From Sipunculus nudus (taxonomy: Eukaryota > Annelida > Sipuncula > Golfingiida > Sipunculidae), in assembly GCA_026874595.1 (NCBI GenBank), contig CM049316.1:2296001-2360000 (forward strand): a DNA stretch of 64,000 nucleotides. The letters are read 5' to 3'. A program made the translations under genes and the position numbers. Below are positions 23,435 to 61,439 of the stretch, in pieces. The notes beneath the pieces are model-generated. The model made no database searches and was not told the origin of the DNA. It was given only the letters and a program-made list of their open reading frames with translations. Positions within the stretch are counted from its first letter, which is position 1; the number at the start of each line of letters is the position of its first letter.

Positions 23435-24110
23435 TTTGTGGAGCCACCTTTTGTCTATCACAAACCAAGTCTTTCCATTAGCAGGGTTTATATCGTCTAC
23501 CTGGTATCGCTTCGTCTCACGCATAGCTTGCGGTATCGATTATGGATTTGGCTTAATTGGCTCGTCGAAAGTAAGCCAGACATTACAGTTTATAACATCA
23601 GGACACTTAATCATATCAGTGAACACATCACTGTAGCGGCTGAATATCTTCTGGAGAGTTTTACTGACTGGGCATATTCGTCAATATATACATTGCTCAT
23701 GGACGGTTTGCCTCGTTAGGTTTAATTTTCCGCGGCTTTGTCTTCTAATGATTCTTCTTTCTGGCTTTGGCCCGGTACTCTACTTCACTTTATACGGACC
23801 ATTCCATTGAATTTTGTTCTTCTGGCAACAACAAAAAATTTGATCGTCGATATTGATATTGCGAAACCGTTTGCCTCTGTTGCAAAAACGTTTATCTCGT
23901 TTGCAATGACACTTGTGTACCGCCACTGATCCTTTCCGTTAATGTACGTACTGTAACTTGGTCATAACCTCCGTATCTGGGCCGTCTTTGTTTATATGAC
24001 CTCAGGCCTATAAAGTATTCAAAAAGTGAAAATCCCGTGACTTCCTTCTGGACTTCAGCAATGATATAGAAATCCAAAACGTTGGGCCGTTTTTGAGCCG
24101 TCCAACGCAT
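23435..24110 (-). pseudogene. Ty3/gypsy pol relic with integrase upstream of RT (Gmr1-like order)
   Basis: The minus strand first gives an integrase C-terminal block, ...EVTGFSLFEYFIGLRS... (23990-24060; family form TGFSPFELLYGR). A basic linker ending NGMVRIK (like WQGPYKV) follows near 23800. Then, at 23480-23650, comes the RT entry RYSDVFTD...(L)TFDEPIKPNP...SIPQAMRET. In ordinary Ty3 elements RT precedes integrase; here the order is reversed, as in Gmr1-type elements. Frameshifts and stops show decay. Motif matches are by eye. Confidence 0.62.
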
Positions 24111-25639
24111 ATTTGTTTCAGATAAGATTTTTTTTTTGTAAGATTTTTGTTACTTTCCATTGATATACCTTTTTATTGGTTATAATAGTTCGTTTATTTA
24201 TTAAATGAATTGATATCGTGAAAATACTGCTCATTATGATGTGAAATAATATATTAACAGAATCGAATTAAAGATGCTGAAAAATTACGTACCCGGTGTT
24301 GGATGCTCGGAATGTGGAATATTATTTTGATTATGATTAAAGTTTCGGTGTGCTCCGGTGAAGCATACTTAACCTGTGCGCTGAGAAAGTCATGCAGGTA
24401 ATAAAATTCGCTACCACTAAAACAAAGGCCAGTGATGATGCAAACCACGAACACTAATGCCTTAAATTATGTAGATTTTAGGTACCGAGTGTTACAAACT
24501 ATAAAACAACTCTGCAAGTTTCTATACCCTATGATCCGGTATTTATAGTGATTAGTGTAAATTAACTACAAACCCACAGCCCCTTCATAGGAAGGACGGC
24601 AATAAAGTTTACAAGCAGAAGCTAGACGGAAATCTAGGTACCTTGTTAATCGATAACTTTGGAGTCTAACGATAGATATTTGTTAATACACTTGTTTACA
24701 GTTACATACATTATCTTGCTAGTTGTGTGTGACTGAGATTATAGCAAACTTAGAGCAGAAGTGTAAGGTCAACATGCAATACTAAAAACAATCCCGTCCA
24801 AGCTACTGTTCAGAAGAACAATTGTACATAATTCGAAAGAAATCCAGTGATATTATTTGAAGATGTCCGGAAACAAAAGTTTGATGTGCAAATTATTTTG
24901 GCTCACAGAAAGTTGGTCAGCTCAGGTAAAGCCATCAAAAGCAACAGAATCCAGGATATTACTAAAGGAAACCAAATTTGCAGGAAATCAAATCAAATTT
25001 AGGAATGTTATCAGCCGAAAACGAAATCTTGACAGACAGACATAATCAAATCAAATCCCCCCCCCCCTCCAACCCTCCCAGAAATTGGTGAAAAAAAACT
25101 AAATTGAAAAGTGAATGTTAACATTAAATGATTCCTTATCTTCAAGGGATAAAAGAGAATTTCATAATTCCAGCCTCTCAATAGGAATTAAAAGAAATTC
25201 TTAATCTTTCGAAGAACAAACTGAATCCTATGTTTTCCCAGAGGTGAATGAGAATTCCTTTTCTTTCGGGGGTAAAATGAGAATGTCTATTCTGAAAGTG
25301 AAAATATGCTTCAATCTTCCCGGGTAAAAAAAAGAATAATTTCATTTTATCTCTTGATCGATTCTCATTTTTTTTCAAGATAAATTGGATACTTTTTTAC
25401 CAGGAATATCAGGAATACTCATTTTTTTAAATAAATTATTTGTAAAGTGGAAACCTTTAATTGGGTAAATTTGTATAATGGTAAAAAATGTATATAGTGC
25501 TATATGAAACAGATAAAAGGGTGGAGGAATAAGAAATGTCAAAAGAATAAACGAAACAATAACAGAGATTTTTTTTATGAAACATATCTAGTATAGATAT
25601 TTGTAGAATTAAACATGAAGAGTTGTAAAGAGTTTGAAT
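24111..25639. other. Intergenic, nothing recognised
   Basis: AT-rich, with a C-rich tract at 25058-25068. No coding or structural signal stands out. Confidence 0.5.
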
Positions 25640-26220
25640 CAAAATTTATTAACTCGAAAAGAGAATTGGCCGATAAAACAAGTGCAAGATGGAGGCGGGA
25701 AGTTATAAAATACTCTGTTAGAAAATTTACATTAGAATACTGTCTACTTAATACTTCCAAAAGAGACTTTAACCTATGAGGAATTATGGTAAAAGGTTAA
25801 CATACTAAGAACCACAAGACAATATATATTTGTTATCAAAGAGAAATTGAAGGAATCGACCAGAAAGGACAGTAGGTACTGTACTCAGAGCAAAGGTTCG
25901 GTAGAGGGGAAAAGAGTAAGAAAGATTCTAAGATGCGTTTTCAATCTAGAAAATCGGAATTTCATTAAGAAAAGTATATACGAGTCTTGTGATAAATTAA
26001 CAGATAATAAAGAAATACTAAAGGTATATTACTGAAATAAACTCACATCCTCAAAGAGTAAAATGGTTTAACATTCCGAAATTGAAGAATTGAAAATCTA
26101 TGAAGGATCTCTTGTATCAGCTGAATATAAAGCTGCAATAAAAACCATGTAATTAATACATCTCCAGGAAACGATGGGCTAACTGTGGAATTCTATCCTC
26201 TATCATTCTATCCTCTTCAG
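25640..26220 (+). pseudogene. L1/Tx1-like LINE relic, segment before RT
   Basis: Across several frames the plus strand follows the L1-like linker: KGSVEGKRVRKILRCVFNLE (like WVEEGEKNTKYFLNLE) near 25890, LTDNKEILK (26000), then SPGNDGLTVEFY (26163-26200). Multiple stops. It breaks off just inside RT. Confidence 0.72.
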
Positions 26221-26269
26221 TTTTTTTTTATGTTGTAAATGAATTAATACATACAATTAACTGAGGTAG

Positions 26270-27330
26270 ACTGGATTTATAAAATACAAAACAGCATTTG
26301 CCAAAACTATACACCATAGGAATGATGTAGGACTGTTACCTCGTTCTTGTATTGTGTATGAAATCATTAACTGTTAAATAATAATTAACTGGGATAAGAT
26401 GGGGCAGAGCCCGTTTGTACCTTAAACATAATTTCAAACATAAGTTGTTCCACTGTAACCTGGCATACAAATTTGACCATGCAAAATCAAAGTGAGGTTG
26501 AATAACGGCAGAAACCAAAAATTTATTTCCTTTTATTTCAGTTTAATATATTTGCAAATTCTGCTCAGGAATCTGAGCAATGGAATTTTATTATAGCAAT
26601 GTAATTAACATTATGAATATTAAAAGTTATGATATGTTTATTGTATTTTAGCAGCGTCAGTAACCTTGTTGAGCTTCTGCTATAATCAAAGAAAATTTAT
26701 TCAGGTTTAAATTAGTTTATAAGCGGCCACCTAATTTCACACCGATCAAAGATCGTTTGTTAATATGTTTTCAATGGTTCTATCTTCTTTGCCAGATAGG
26801 AGCAAAATCGCGAATCATCTGCTTATAGTAAACCCGTACAATTAACTGGTGAAAACATTTCATATACATAAAGTACAAGCAAATGATAGGCATCTAGTCT
26901 ATAGTGAAAATTTTCCATCAACATCTAAATTTTGAACGCGGTTTCCAAGATAAGATTTCAACAACGTGATTGCTGACACAGTTACACCCATGGCAGACAT
27001 TTTGCTTATTAAATTAGAATGATTAACGGTGTCTTACCAAGTACCAATAAGTCCATAATTACCTTGGTGAGCTTGGACTTTGATATGATCTAACAAATGT
27101 ATCAAGCATCAGCTAAATACTTAATAATCTTTACTGAAAGTTATATAACAAAAGGCACCTTGTAGATAGTTCATTAATTGTTTATAAGCATTTTTTGTAA
27201 CACTTTTGCGATAACACTAAGAAAAGTAACCGGTCTTTAATAACCGGCAGATATTTTTGTACCTGTTTATATTTTGCTAATACTCTGGTGTGGGCAAATT
27301 ATAAATATGTCAATGAGGGATTGCACATTA
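26270..27330 (-). pseudogene. CR1-like LINE RT relic
   Basis: The minus strand gives, in order, LLKSYLGNRVQNL (about 26950), the catalytic box as a stop followed by ADDSRFC (about 26820), and VIQPHFDFAWSNLYARL (26450-26510), the typical post-RT block. Heavily mutated. It abuts the plus-strand L1 relic in a head-to-head arrangement of 3' ends. Confidence 0.72.
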
Positions 27331-28215
27331 TAAAGAACTGCGCATTAGGCCTATATATTAATAAAAAATAAGCCGGAATTCCTGCATCCAAATTCGTAGT
27401 TTTGTAGACATTATTAAAATTCGTTACAGAAATGGTTTAATTATCCAGCGGGAGAGACATTTGATCTACAAAAACTCGTTCTTTGTACCTTTAGTTTTAA
27501 ATAAAGTTTTTTTTTTTTAAATTAGAATTGTTCCAACTTGATTCATCCTGAACATTAAAAACACTTGAACTCAGAGACGACGTTTGTAACATAAGTGTTC
27601 ATTTCATTTGAAGCAAAAAACTGCCACAGGTTTTATCGTTAGAGTTGGTACCAATTGATTCATGTTTTTTTTTTTCCTATCGTTTATTTTGTTACATAAG
27701 CCATATCGCAGGTGTTATCATTGAGGAGGTAAAAAAATCATATAAAATTTATAAAGTTTAAGGAGAATTAATATTGACTAGTATTTTACCTGATTAATTA
27801 AAAGTAGGCCTATCACATTTTTGTAATTAAAAATATCCAATATGATAGCTTAACTTGCAAGTCGAATAATTTAGATGTGTACTCTAGTATTCTCTGTTTT
27901 GTAGTACGTAGGCCCTAAAATGTTTTATAAAAACGTTGTCATACGTATGTCATGGATTACTAAAATAAATCAAATTCAATTATTTAGTAGGCCTAACGAT
28001 TTCAATTTTTTATTGACCATGCCCCCAGCTGTGCCCCTGTAAACTTTAGATACAGATTGGGTCTGTGTTCCTGTATTAAACACACAGTGCCGTGACAGCG
28101 GCTCAGCTGGGCCACTCAAACAAGTCTGAACGCTGCACCAGAAAGCCGGGAGGGGCGCCACGTTCGTGTGCGATCTAAAATTGTTCGGTATAAATCAGAC
28201 TGAGACACCAACAAG
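27331..28215 (+). promoter_or_regulatory. Upstream region, promoter and 5' UTR of GPI
   Basis: The last 200 bp before the ATG are clearly more GC-rich than the surroundings (28020-28170), which fits a promoter without a strong TATA box. The start context caacaagATGG has A at -3 and G at +4, a good initiation site. The transcription start is not visible in the sequence. Confidence 0.5.
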
Positions 28216-53755
<25,540 letters not shown>

Positions 53756-54210
53756 GTAAGTGTTTTAGAGGTTTACTCATAAGGTATATCCAAACATTAT
53801 GACAGTTTGTCTGAACAAGAGCACTGGTCTTTTTTCTTCAAAGTTTACAATGTAAAACCTGTGGAAACAGTGCTAGGGAGTTTCACTTTGCCCTCTAGAG
53901 GTGTACCCTTGATGAAATGAGTCGGTTTTTAGATATTTAATTAGATGTGTGAGAGAGAAAGTGCTTCCATGTGCTTAGTCTGGTGGAAATTTATTTTACT
54001 TTTGTCTGATTTATCATATTATTGTTGTTCCCTGTTTGACATTGTAAGGCTATTTTTTCCAAATATGCAAAACAATTTTTCCCACATTTCTGCAGTCAAA
54101 AATTCCCCAAAATCAATTGATTTGTTTTGTAAGCAAAATTTTTTGAGGGAAGAATGGAATGATGGCTTATGAATAAATCATACTGTGTCTCAGCATCATA
54201 TAAAGTTTTT
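53756..54210 (+). other. GPI intron 15, left flank
   Basis: Unique-looking intron sequence. A 75-codon ORF at 53945-54172 is not recognisable. Confidence 0.55.
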
Positions 54211-54211
54211 T

Positions 54212-55340
54212 AGCTCAGCTGACTATAAGTCATCTGAGCTGTAGTCATGGTCCTTTTTCTGTCCTCTGGCTCTCCGTCCATTAACAGGGCACGTTTAGAA
54301 ACAGTTTGGCATGTAAATCCTAAATTTGGCGTACAGTTAGATGTCCCCAAAATGTCCCGCCATACCAAAAATTGGGTCACTAGGACTTTGTTCCTTCGAG
54401 ATATTAAGTAAAACCTCGATTTTCCATTAAAACCCCCATTGTTTTACTTCAAGACTACATTATTTCAAAACCACTCATCTGTTTTTGATCATATTAAATA
54501 TACACATTCCTCATACATTTGCTATGTACTAACCAGAAATTAGGTCAGTATTGCTAAATTTCTGGATAAATGGGCCCGAACAAAATGCACTTTGTATAAA
54601 TCAGAAAATATATTTACACACTTAATATGAGAGTTGCTGAAGCCAGAGACTTTTTTCAGGGATATAACTTTATTTAATCAAGTTTTAATTGTTTACCCAA
54701 TATTAGATCAGAATTTTGCAAAAGTTTTTAAGTTATTAGCATAAATAAAAATATCAATACCTTAAATTCTGTCCAACTTTGGCCAGGGGGCATTTTTTCC
54801 CTGTATGCACTGTTGATTTAATTTACACAGCATAAGGATTCAATCTTTTAAAATATGAAATTTCAAAGGAATTGATTGAAAAGAGTAGCTTTTATTCAAG
54901 TTTTCAGGAGCCATGTCAAGTATTGTTTACATCAGGCCAGCCAAGTTTAACAGTGATGTGTAGAGTAATCACTCCACACTCCAGGCAGCTTAGCTTAGCT
55001 AGGCTTCAACTTGGTCCAATTTAGCTTAGCTTCCCCTCTGCACCCCAGCCCCCACCCCCCTCACAGACAGGATGCTTAAAACTCTATAGATGTTATAATT
55101 TTCCCTATTTAATTCATTACTATTCTTTTCTTTTCCTACATTATGGATTTTGTATTGTATCGTAAGGGGTTACAATGATTAAAGAAAACATTTAATCGCA
55201 CCCACAAAGTGATGTATTGCTATCAAAGTGTGGAGCCATTCCATAAATATTTCTTGCTATGGATACCACTTGTACACTCAATCAAGAATTTGGGCAAATT
55301 TTCCTGGATTTAATCTGTAGCTCATATGGCATTTCTTTAA
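54212..55340 (+). repeat. Family A repeat copy 1 in GPI intron 15
   Basis: It opens after six T with AGCTCAGCTGACT ATA AGTCATCTGAGCT (54212-54240, a hairpin), then a tcc/gtcc-rich stretch and the body aacagggcacgttt... gtccccaaaatgtcc... ttgggtcactaggactttgt... It closely matches the copies at 57343 and 58681. Confidence 0.75.
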
Positions 55341-55349
55341 ACTGTTTTT

Positions 55350-57110
55350 AGCTCAGCTGTTAGCAGGGCACAAATCGTAACTACTGGACCTAGAAACTCC
55401 AGGGAGGTCAATAAAAAATCTCCTTGGAAACCTGAAATTAGGTCACTGCGACCTATATCCTCCCAGCTATGGGACTTGAAAGTACCCCCCAGATTAATCA
55501 AAAATATAATACGAAACCTCCAATATCTTGATAATTAATGCATGGATTGTCATGAATCTTGCCTTGAATATTGACCATGACTAGTTTTATCAGTTCCAAA
55601 AAAGTGGTGGCGCCACCTGTATTTTTTGTAATTTCAACAAATATTTTTTTACTTTTTTTACTATTAAATGACAACAATCATGTCAGTTTCTCAGCTGTAA
55701 TTACATCTAGTGTCCCAAAATCTGGTGTGTTTATTGATCACAAGTGGATGCCATATAGTTATCACCCTGTCTGTCTGTGTTGTATTGACACATGGATTTC
55801 AAACTTGACTTACATATGGCCCACCACTAAAGCAAGAACCTTGTGATTTGGGGTCATGAGGTCAAGGTCACAGGACTCACTTTTTTAAAAAGATTATGGC
55901 TGGGTTTTAAGCCAAGCTTTTCATCCCAAACTTTCCATTTTGCACATTTAGCTGACTTGCCAGTATGGGGAGAGCATAAATGAATTTGGTGTCACATGGT
56001 CAAAGGTCAAGGTCACAAGGGCCATCTGTTCACAAATTAGTTTCCAGATGATAACTCCAGTTTAGTTTGACATGTTGGTTTCAAACTTAACTTATATATG
56101 ACTCACCACTTAAGTAAGAACAGTGTGGATTTTGGGGTCCAACAGTCACAGGTCATGGTCAAAGGACTCATTTCTTTAAAAAGAATGCTGATGCATTTGA
56201 AGCCAAACTTTTCACCCAAAGCTTCCATCTTCAAGATATTGCTAACCTGCCAATAAGGGAAAATCCTGTTCAATTTTGGGGTCATGAGGTCAAAGGTCAA
56301 GGTCAAAATACCCACTTATTTAGAAAGATTGTGGATGCATTTTAAGCCAAACTTTTCATCCAAAACCTTCAATCTTGCACAAATAGCTGATCTGCCAATA
56401 GGGGAAGAAACTGATTGATTTGGGGGTCACAAGGTCAAAGGCCATCGTCACAGGGGCGTCCATATATATGTCCATATATTTGTTTCTGGATGATAACTCC
56501 AGTTTGGATTGATATATTGGTTTCAATATTGGCTTATATATGACCCACCAATAATTTAAGAACTCTTTTGATTTTGGAGTCATAAGGCCAAAAGTCAAGG
56601 TCAAAGGACCAACTTCTTTAAAAAGGTTGTTGATGTATTTTTAGCCAAACTTTCTGTCCCAAACATTCTATCTTCCAGATGTTGCTCACCTGCCAATAGT
56701 AGAAGAAACTGGTGGATTTTTGGGTCACAAGGTCAAGGTCATGGGGGCCATAAATCCACATATTAGTTTCCAGATGATAACACCAGTTTAGTTTAAAATA
56801 TTGGTTTCAAACTTGACTTATATATGGCCCACCACTAAAGTAAGAACTGTTGATTCTTGGGTCATGAGATCAAAGGTCAAGGTCACAGGACCCACTACTT
56901 TAGAAAGATTGTGGATGCATTTTAAGCCAAACTTTTCATCTCAATCCTTCCATCATCAACATCTACACCTGCCAGTAGGGGAAGTTTCCTTTTGAATTTA
57001 GGGGTCATAAGGTCAAAGGTTAAGGTCACAGGGCCCATCCATTCACAAATTAGTTTATGGATGATAATACCAGTTTGGGTAGACAGGACAAATATTTTGG
57101 AAAACCTCAT
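55350..57110 (+). repeat. Family A variant with AGGTCA-rich tandem core
   Basis: It starts with AGCTCAGCTG but skips the second hairpin arm, and contains GGTGGCGCCACC at 55606-55617. From 55840 a core of about 145-bp subunits repeats the theme aaggtcaaaggtcaaggtca near 55855, 55995, 56150, 56288, 56430, 56590, 56735, 56873 and 57012. These alternate with agccaaacttttcatcccaa and gataactccagtttagtttg. Minus-strand ORFs (MTLTFGLMTPK...) are shadows of the core. Confidence 0.75.
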
Positions 57111-57342
57111 ATATCCTTACAGCCATGCAGCTTAGTGTCGAGACCCATAGGCCCCTAGTTGGAATTATTAATTACATTTACACATTTTTTATTTACCAAA
57201 TATATCCTTTAGTATAACTCTTAGGCCCATAACCTTTTTTTCCCTTTTGCATAATTAAATGGGTTCAGGTATATGTTACAGAGTACAATATATACTTATT
57301 AGATAAAGCTTAACTCATTTGAAGATTTACAAGTCTATTTTT

Positions 57343-58250
57343 AGCTCAGCTGACTATAAGTCATCTGAGCTATAGTCGTGGTCCTTTGTCCGTCAAGCCG
57401 TCCTTTAACAGGGCACGTTTTGAAACCGTTGGACCTACGAATCCAAAATTTTGCATACAGTTACATGTCCCCAAAATCTTCCATACCGAAAATTGGGTCA
57501 CTAGGACTTTGTTCCTTCGAGATATTAAGTAAAACCTCGGCTTTCCATAAAGGGCCATTGTTACAATTCAAGGCTGCATAATATCAAAACCACTGATCTG
57601 TTTTTGATCATATTTAGTATACATATTGTTCCATATATTTTCTATGGACATACCAAAAATTAGGTTAGTATTGCATATTGTTTTGAAGTTATGGGCCCAA
57701 ATGTAATGCAATTTTTTAAAAATCAGGAAATAGATTTACTCACTTAACACAAGAATTGCTGAAGCTGGAGACTTTTTCTCGGGAATATAACTTTATTTGA
57801 TTAAGATTCAATAGTTAACCCAATATTAGATCTGAATTTTGCAAATTTTTTTCCTGTAAGCATTGTTGATTTAATATTCACAGCATATATACATTAGGAT
57901 TTAATCTTTTTAAATCTGAAATTTCAAAGGAATTGTTTGAATAGAGTAGCTTTTATTCAAGTTTTCATACACCATGTCAAGTGTTGTTTACATCTAGCCA
58001 ACCTAGTAGTACAGCCTTCCCTTGTGTTATGTAACCCCCTCCAGGCAGCTTGTTTTGGCTCAGCTTGGCAACCACTAACAGGCTTTCCCCCTTTGCCCTG
58101 CACTCCCCCCCCCCCCACCCCCAGATGGTGCATTAACTTCCTTATGCTACATTTTAGATTTTGTATTGTACCACCAGGGTTACAATGATTAAAGTGCTCA
58201 TTTCATAGTGTCCACAAAGTGGTGTATTGCTATGAAAGTGTGGATGTTCA
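57343..58250 (+). repeat. Family A repeat copy 2
   Basis: Hairpin at 57343-57371, gtccgtc stretch, then the same body as copy 1. It includes a poly-C tract (58106-58118) where copy 1 has a C-rich run at 55047-55060. Confidence 0.75.
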
Positions 58251-58680
58251 TCAGATAAGTAAGTCCTTCAGAAGAGTAAAAACTTCACCAGTATGAAATT
58301 GACTATAAATTCCAGTAATAAATTATAGCTGAGATTGTAATTAGCATAAAGATATTGTTTGTCCCTCATTCAACCAAAAGTGTGTATACTTTATTTGAAA
58401 AGATGTTTTTATTTTATCAGATTTACTGAACCTTTTATTTTATTTCGGTGAATAAAATTAAGCATGTACTGAAAACTCCAATGTGCAAAACTTTTTAATA
58501 GTGATTCAAGGAATAATCTAGTAGATGCCATGTTGTGGCATTATTTTCTTTTAAATTCAGTTTAAACATTTGTGATTTAAAAATTAAAAAAATATATGTG
58601 TATGCATAATATAACCCAATATGAGCTACACTCTGGATATATAATGAATGCAGCTTAGAATTCTAATATTTAAACTTATT

Positions 58681-60440
58681 AGCTCAGCTGACTATAAGTC
58701 ATCTGAGCTATAGTCATGGTCCATTGTCCGTCGTCCGTCCGTCTGTCTGTCCGTCCATCCGTCTGTCTGTCCGTCTGGATGTCCGTCCGTAAGACTGGCA
58801 CGTTTCAACACCGTTGGACCTACGAATCTGAAATTCGGCATACAGTTAGATGTCCCCATAATCTCCTACCATGCCAAAAATTGGGTCAATAGGAGTTCGT
58901 TCCTTAGAGATATTAAGGAAAATCCTCAATTTTTTATTAGAAATCTATTTTCACACTTCAGGACTGCCTAATATCAAAACCACTCATCTGGTTTTCTTCA
59001 TATTTACCATAAATATTCCTCTATATAGTTCCTATGTACATGCCAGATATTAAGTCATTATTATATAATTTAAAAAAGTTATTGGCCCAAACATAATGCA
59101 CTTTGTAAAAAAATCAGTAAGATATTTTGTCACTTAAGACCCAAAGTGTTTAAGGTAGGGACTTTTTTCCAGTAATACAACTTTAATTAATCAAAATTTA
59201 ATTGTATACCAAAAATTAGATCAAAATCTGTTAAATTTTTTTAAATATTGGCAAAAATATAAAATTGGTACCTTAAATTTTGCCCAACTTTGGCCATGGC
59301 ACGTTTTTTTCCTGTAAGTACTGTGGATTTAATTTTCACACCATGTATACATAAGGATTTAATCTGTTAAAATCTGAAATTTGAAAATAAAAGCTGCAAA
59401 ATTAGGCTAGTTATTGAATTTTTTTGGAGGCTCTCGTTGTATTCCCTTACATTGTCAAGCAGTCCACTTTGATGACTGTAGGTCATTCAGTGCACATCTC
59501 TATGCTCCCCAGGCTGTTGACATAATTTTAGATGTCCCCAAAATCTCCTACCATACAGAAAATTGGGTCATTAGGACTTTGTTCCTTCGAGATATTAAGG
59601 AAAAAAACTCCGTTTTCCATAAAAAAAAGCCATTGTTACACTTCAAGGCTGCCTAATATCAAAACCACTGATCTGTTTTTGATCGTATTTAGTATTCAAA
59701 TTCTTTTATACATTTTCTATGAACATACCAAAAATTAGGTCAGTATTGAGTATTATTTTGAAGTTATGGGCCAAAACATAATGCAATTTTTTAAAAAATC
59801 AGGAAATATATTTACTCACATGAGAATTGCTGAACCTAGAGACCTTTTTTCAGGAATATAACTTTATTTAATCAAAATTCAATTGTTTACCCAAAATTAG
59901 ATCTGAATTTTGCAAATTTTTCAAGTTATTAGCATAAATAAAAAACAATACCTTAAATTTTGTCCAACTTTGGCACTGTTGATTTAATTTTCCCAGCATA
60001 TATGCATAAGGATTTAATCTTTTAAAATCTGAACTTTCAAAAGAAATTGATTGGAATGAATAGCTTTTATTCATGTTTTCACTCACCATGTCAAGTGTTG
60101 TTTACATCTAGCCCACCTAGTAGTACAGCCTTCACTTCCATTATGTGACCCACCCCAGGCAGCTTACCTTGGCCCAGCTTGGCCACTACTAGCAGGCTTC
60201 CCCTAAAATTAAGCATGTCCTGAAAACTCCAATATGCAAAACTTTTTAATAGTGATTCAAGGAATATTCTTGTAGATGCCATGTTGTGGCATTATTTTCT
60301 TTTAAAATCAGTTAAAACATTTATGATTTAAAAATAATAAAATATATGTGTATGCATAATATGACCCAATTTTTTTTACTCTGTATATATAATGATTGCA
60401 ACTTTTGCAACAATTCTAATATTTTAACTTATATTTTCAG
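58681..60440 (+). repeat. Family A repeat copy 3 with a duplicated body
   Basis: Hairpin at 58681-58709 followed by the longest (GTCC/GTCT)n microsatellite (58726-58792). The body occurs twice: from about 58800 and again from 59530 (gtccccaaaatctcctacca). Confidence 0.75.
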
Positions 60441-61439
60441 GTTTTTTAATTAAAAATTTATAAACCTGTAAATAAAAAAATGATACAGATAAAAACTTCT
60501 TAATGGAAAAAGTGGATCTGCTTAAAAAAAAAGGATTATATATAAACTTAAATGCATTATTCTCTTGAAAGTGAAATAAAGGTATTAGTCCATTCTGTCC
60601 ACTTGCCTGTCCATCTGTAAATTTTTGTATGCAACACAGTATCTCAAAACTTTTACTGTTTTTCTTCATGACAGTCTTGTCAGAGTATTAGTTTGCAATC
60701 ATATATTTAGAACTTTACTATAACCAAGTAGGAGGGCCCCTTTCCTCTTAGCTTTTCATATTCTTATATAAATGAAAAACATTACAATAGAATATTTCTA
60801 CATCCACCTTCGTGCTGCCCTCACTTTTCCCTTCTCCGAACCCCATCCCAAAGTCAGCCTCAGTAAGCAAGAACAAGATGAATCAGATATATTCATACTT
60901 TAATATTTTGTATAACTATTCGTCCATAGGTACCTATGTACATGCCAGAAATTATGTCAATATTGTGTAATATGTAGACATAGTGGGCATCACAATAATG
61001 TACCTTGTCAAGACTAAAGAGATATTGTGTCATACAGTCACATATTCATAAATCACTTCATCAGCATAGTTAATCATAACATCATATCTGTCAAATTGAA
61101 CGCTTGCAGACTACCATACACTTTAGATCCTTCAACAAATAGCCTTATCATCTACTACTGCTTATTACTGCTGTCATTGCATTCATATTTGCTCAAATAT
61201 ATCACAATTTTCAACCCCTCCTAAATAAATAAAAAATAAACCACTTTATTTGACTCTATTAATCCATCAGTCAGGTAATTTCATTTATCATTTACTCACA
61301 TATTACATTACATTCCTTTATAATAGCCCAACATGTACATGATATTCATAAGCTTTATCGACTCGATATAGTATCACAGTGGAGAAACATTTATAGTCCA
61401 ATCACGATCAGCTGAGCGCCGTGACCCATGGGTCCCTTG
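60441..61439 (+). repeat. Family A-related 3' segment, unit 1
   Basis: The phrase ttattagtccattctgtcca + cttgcctgtccatctg opens a segment repeated from 61445 and 63685. This one ends at 61408-61439 with TCAGCTGAGC, GACCCATGGGTC and CCTTG before T. Confidence 0.65.

Noticed and set aside
28189-28196. TATA-like tataaatc before GPI
   Set aside because: It is only about 20 bp from the ATG, too close to place transcription upstream of the start codon.
56103-57110. Minus-strand ORFs with MTLTFDLMTPK
   Set aside because: Translations of the AGGTCA-type tandem core; the recurring peptide reflects the DNA repeat, not a gene.
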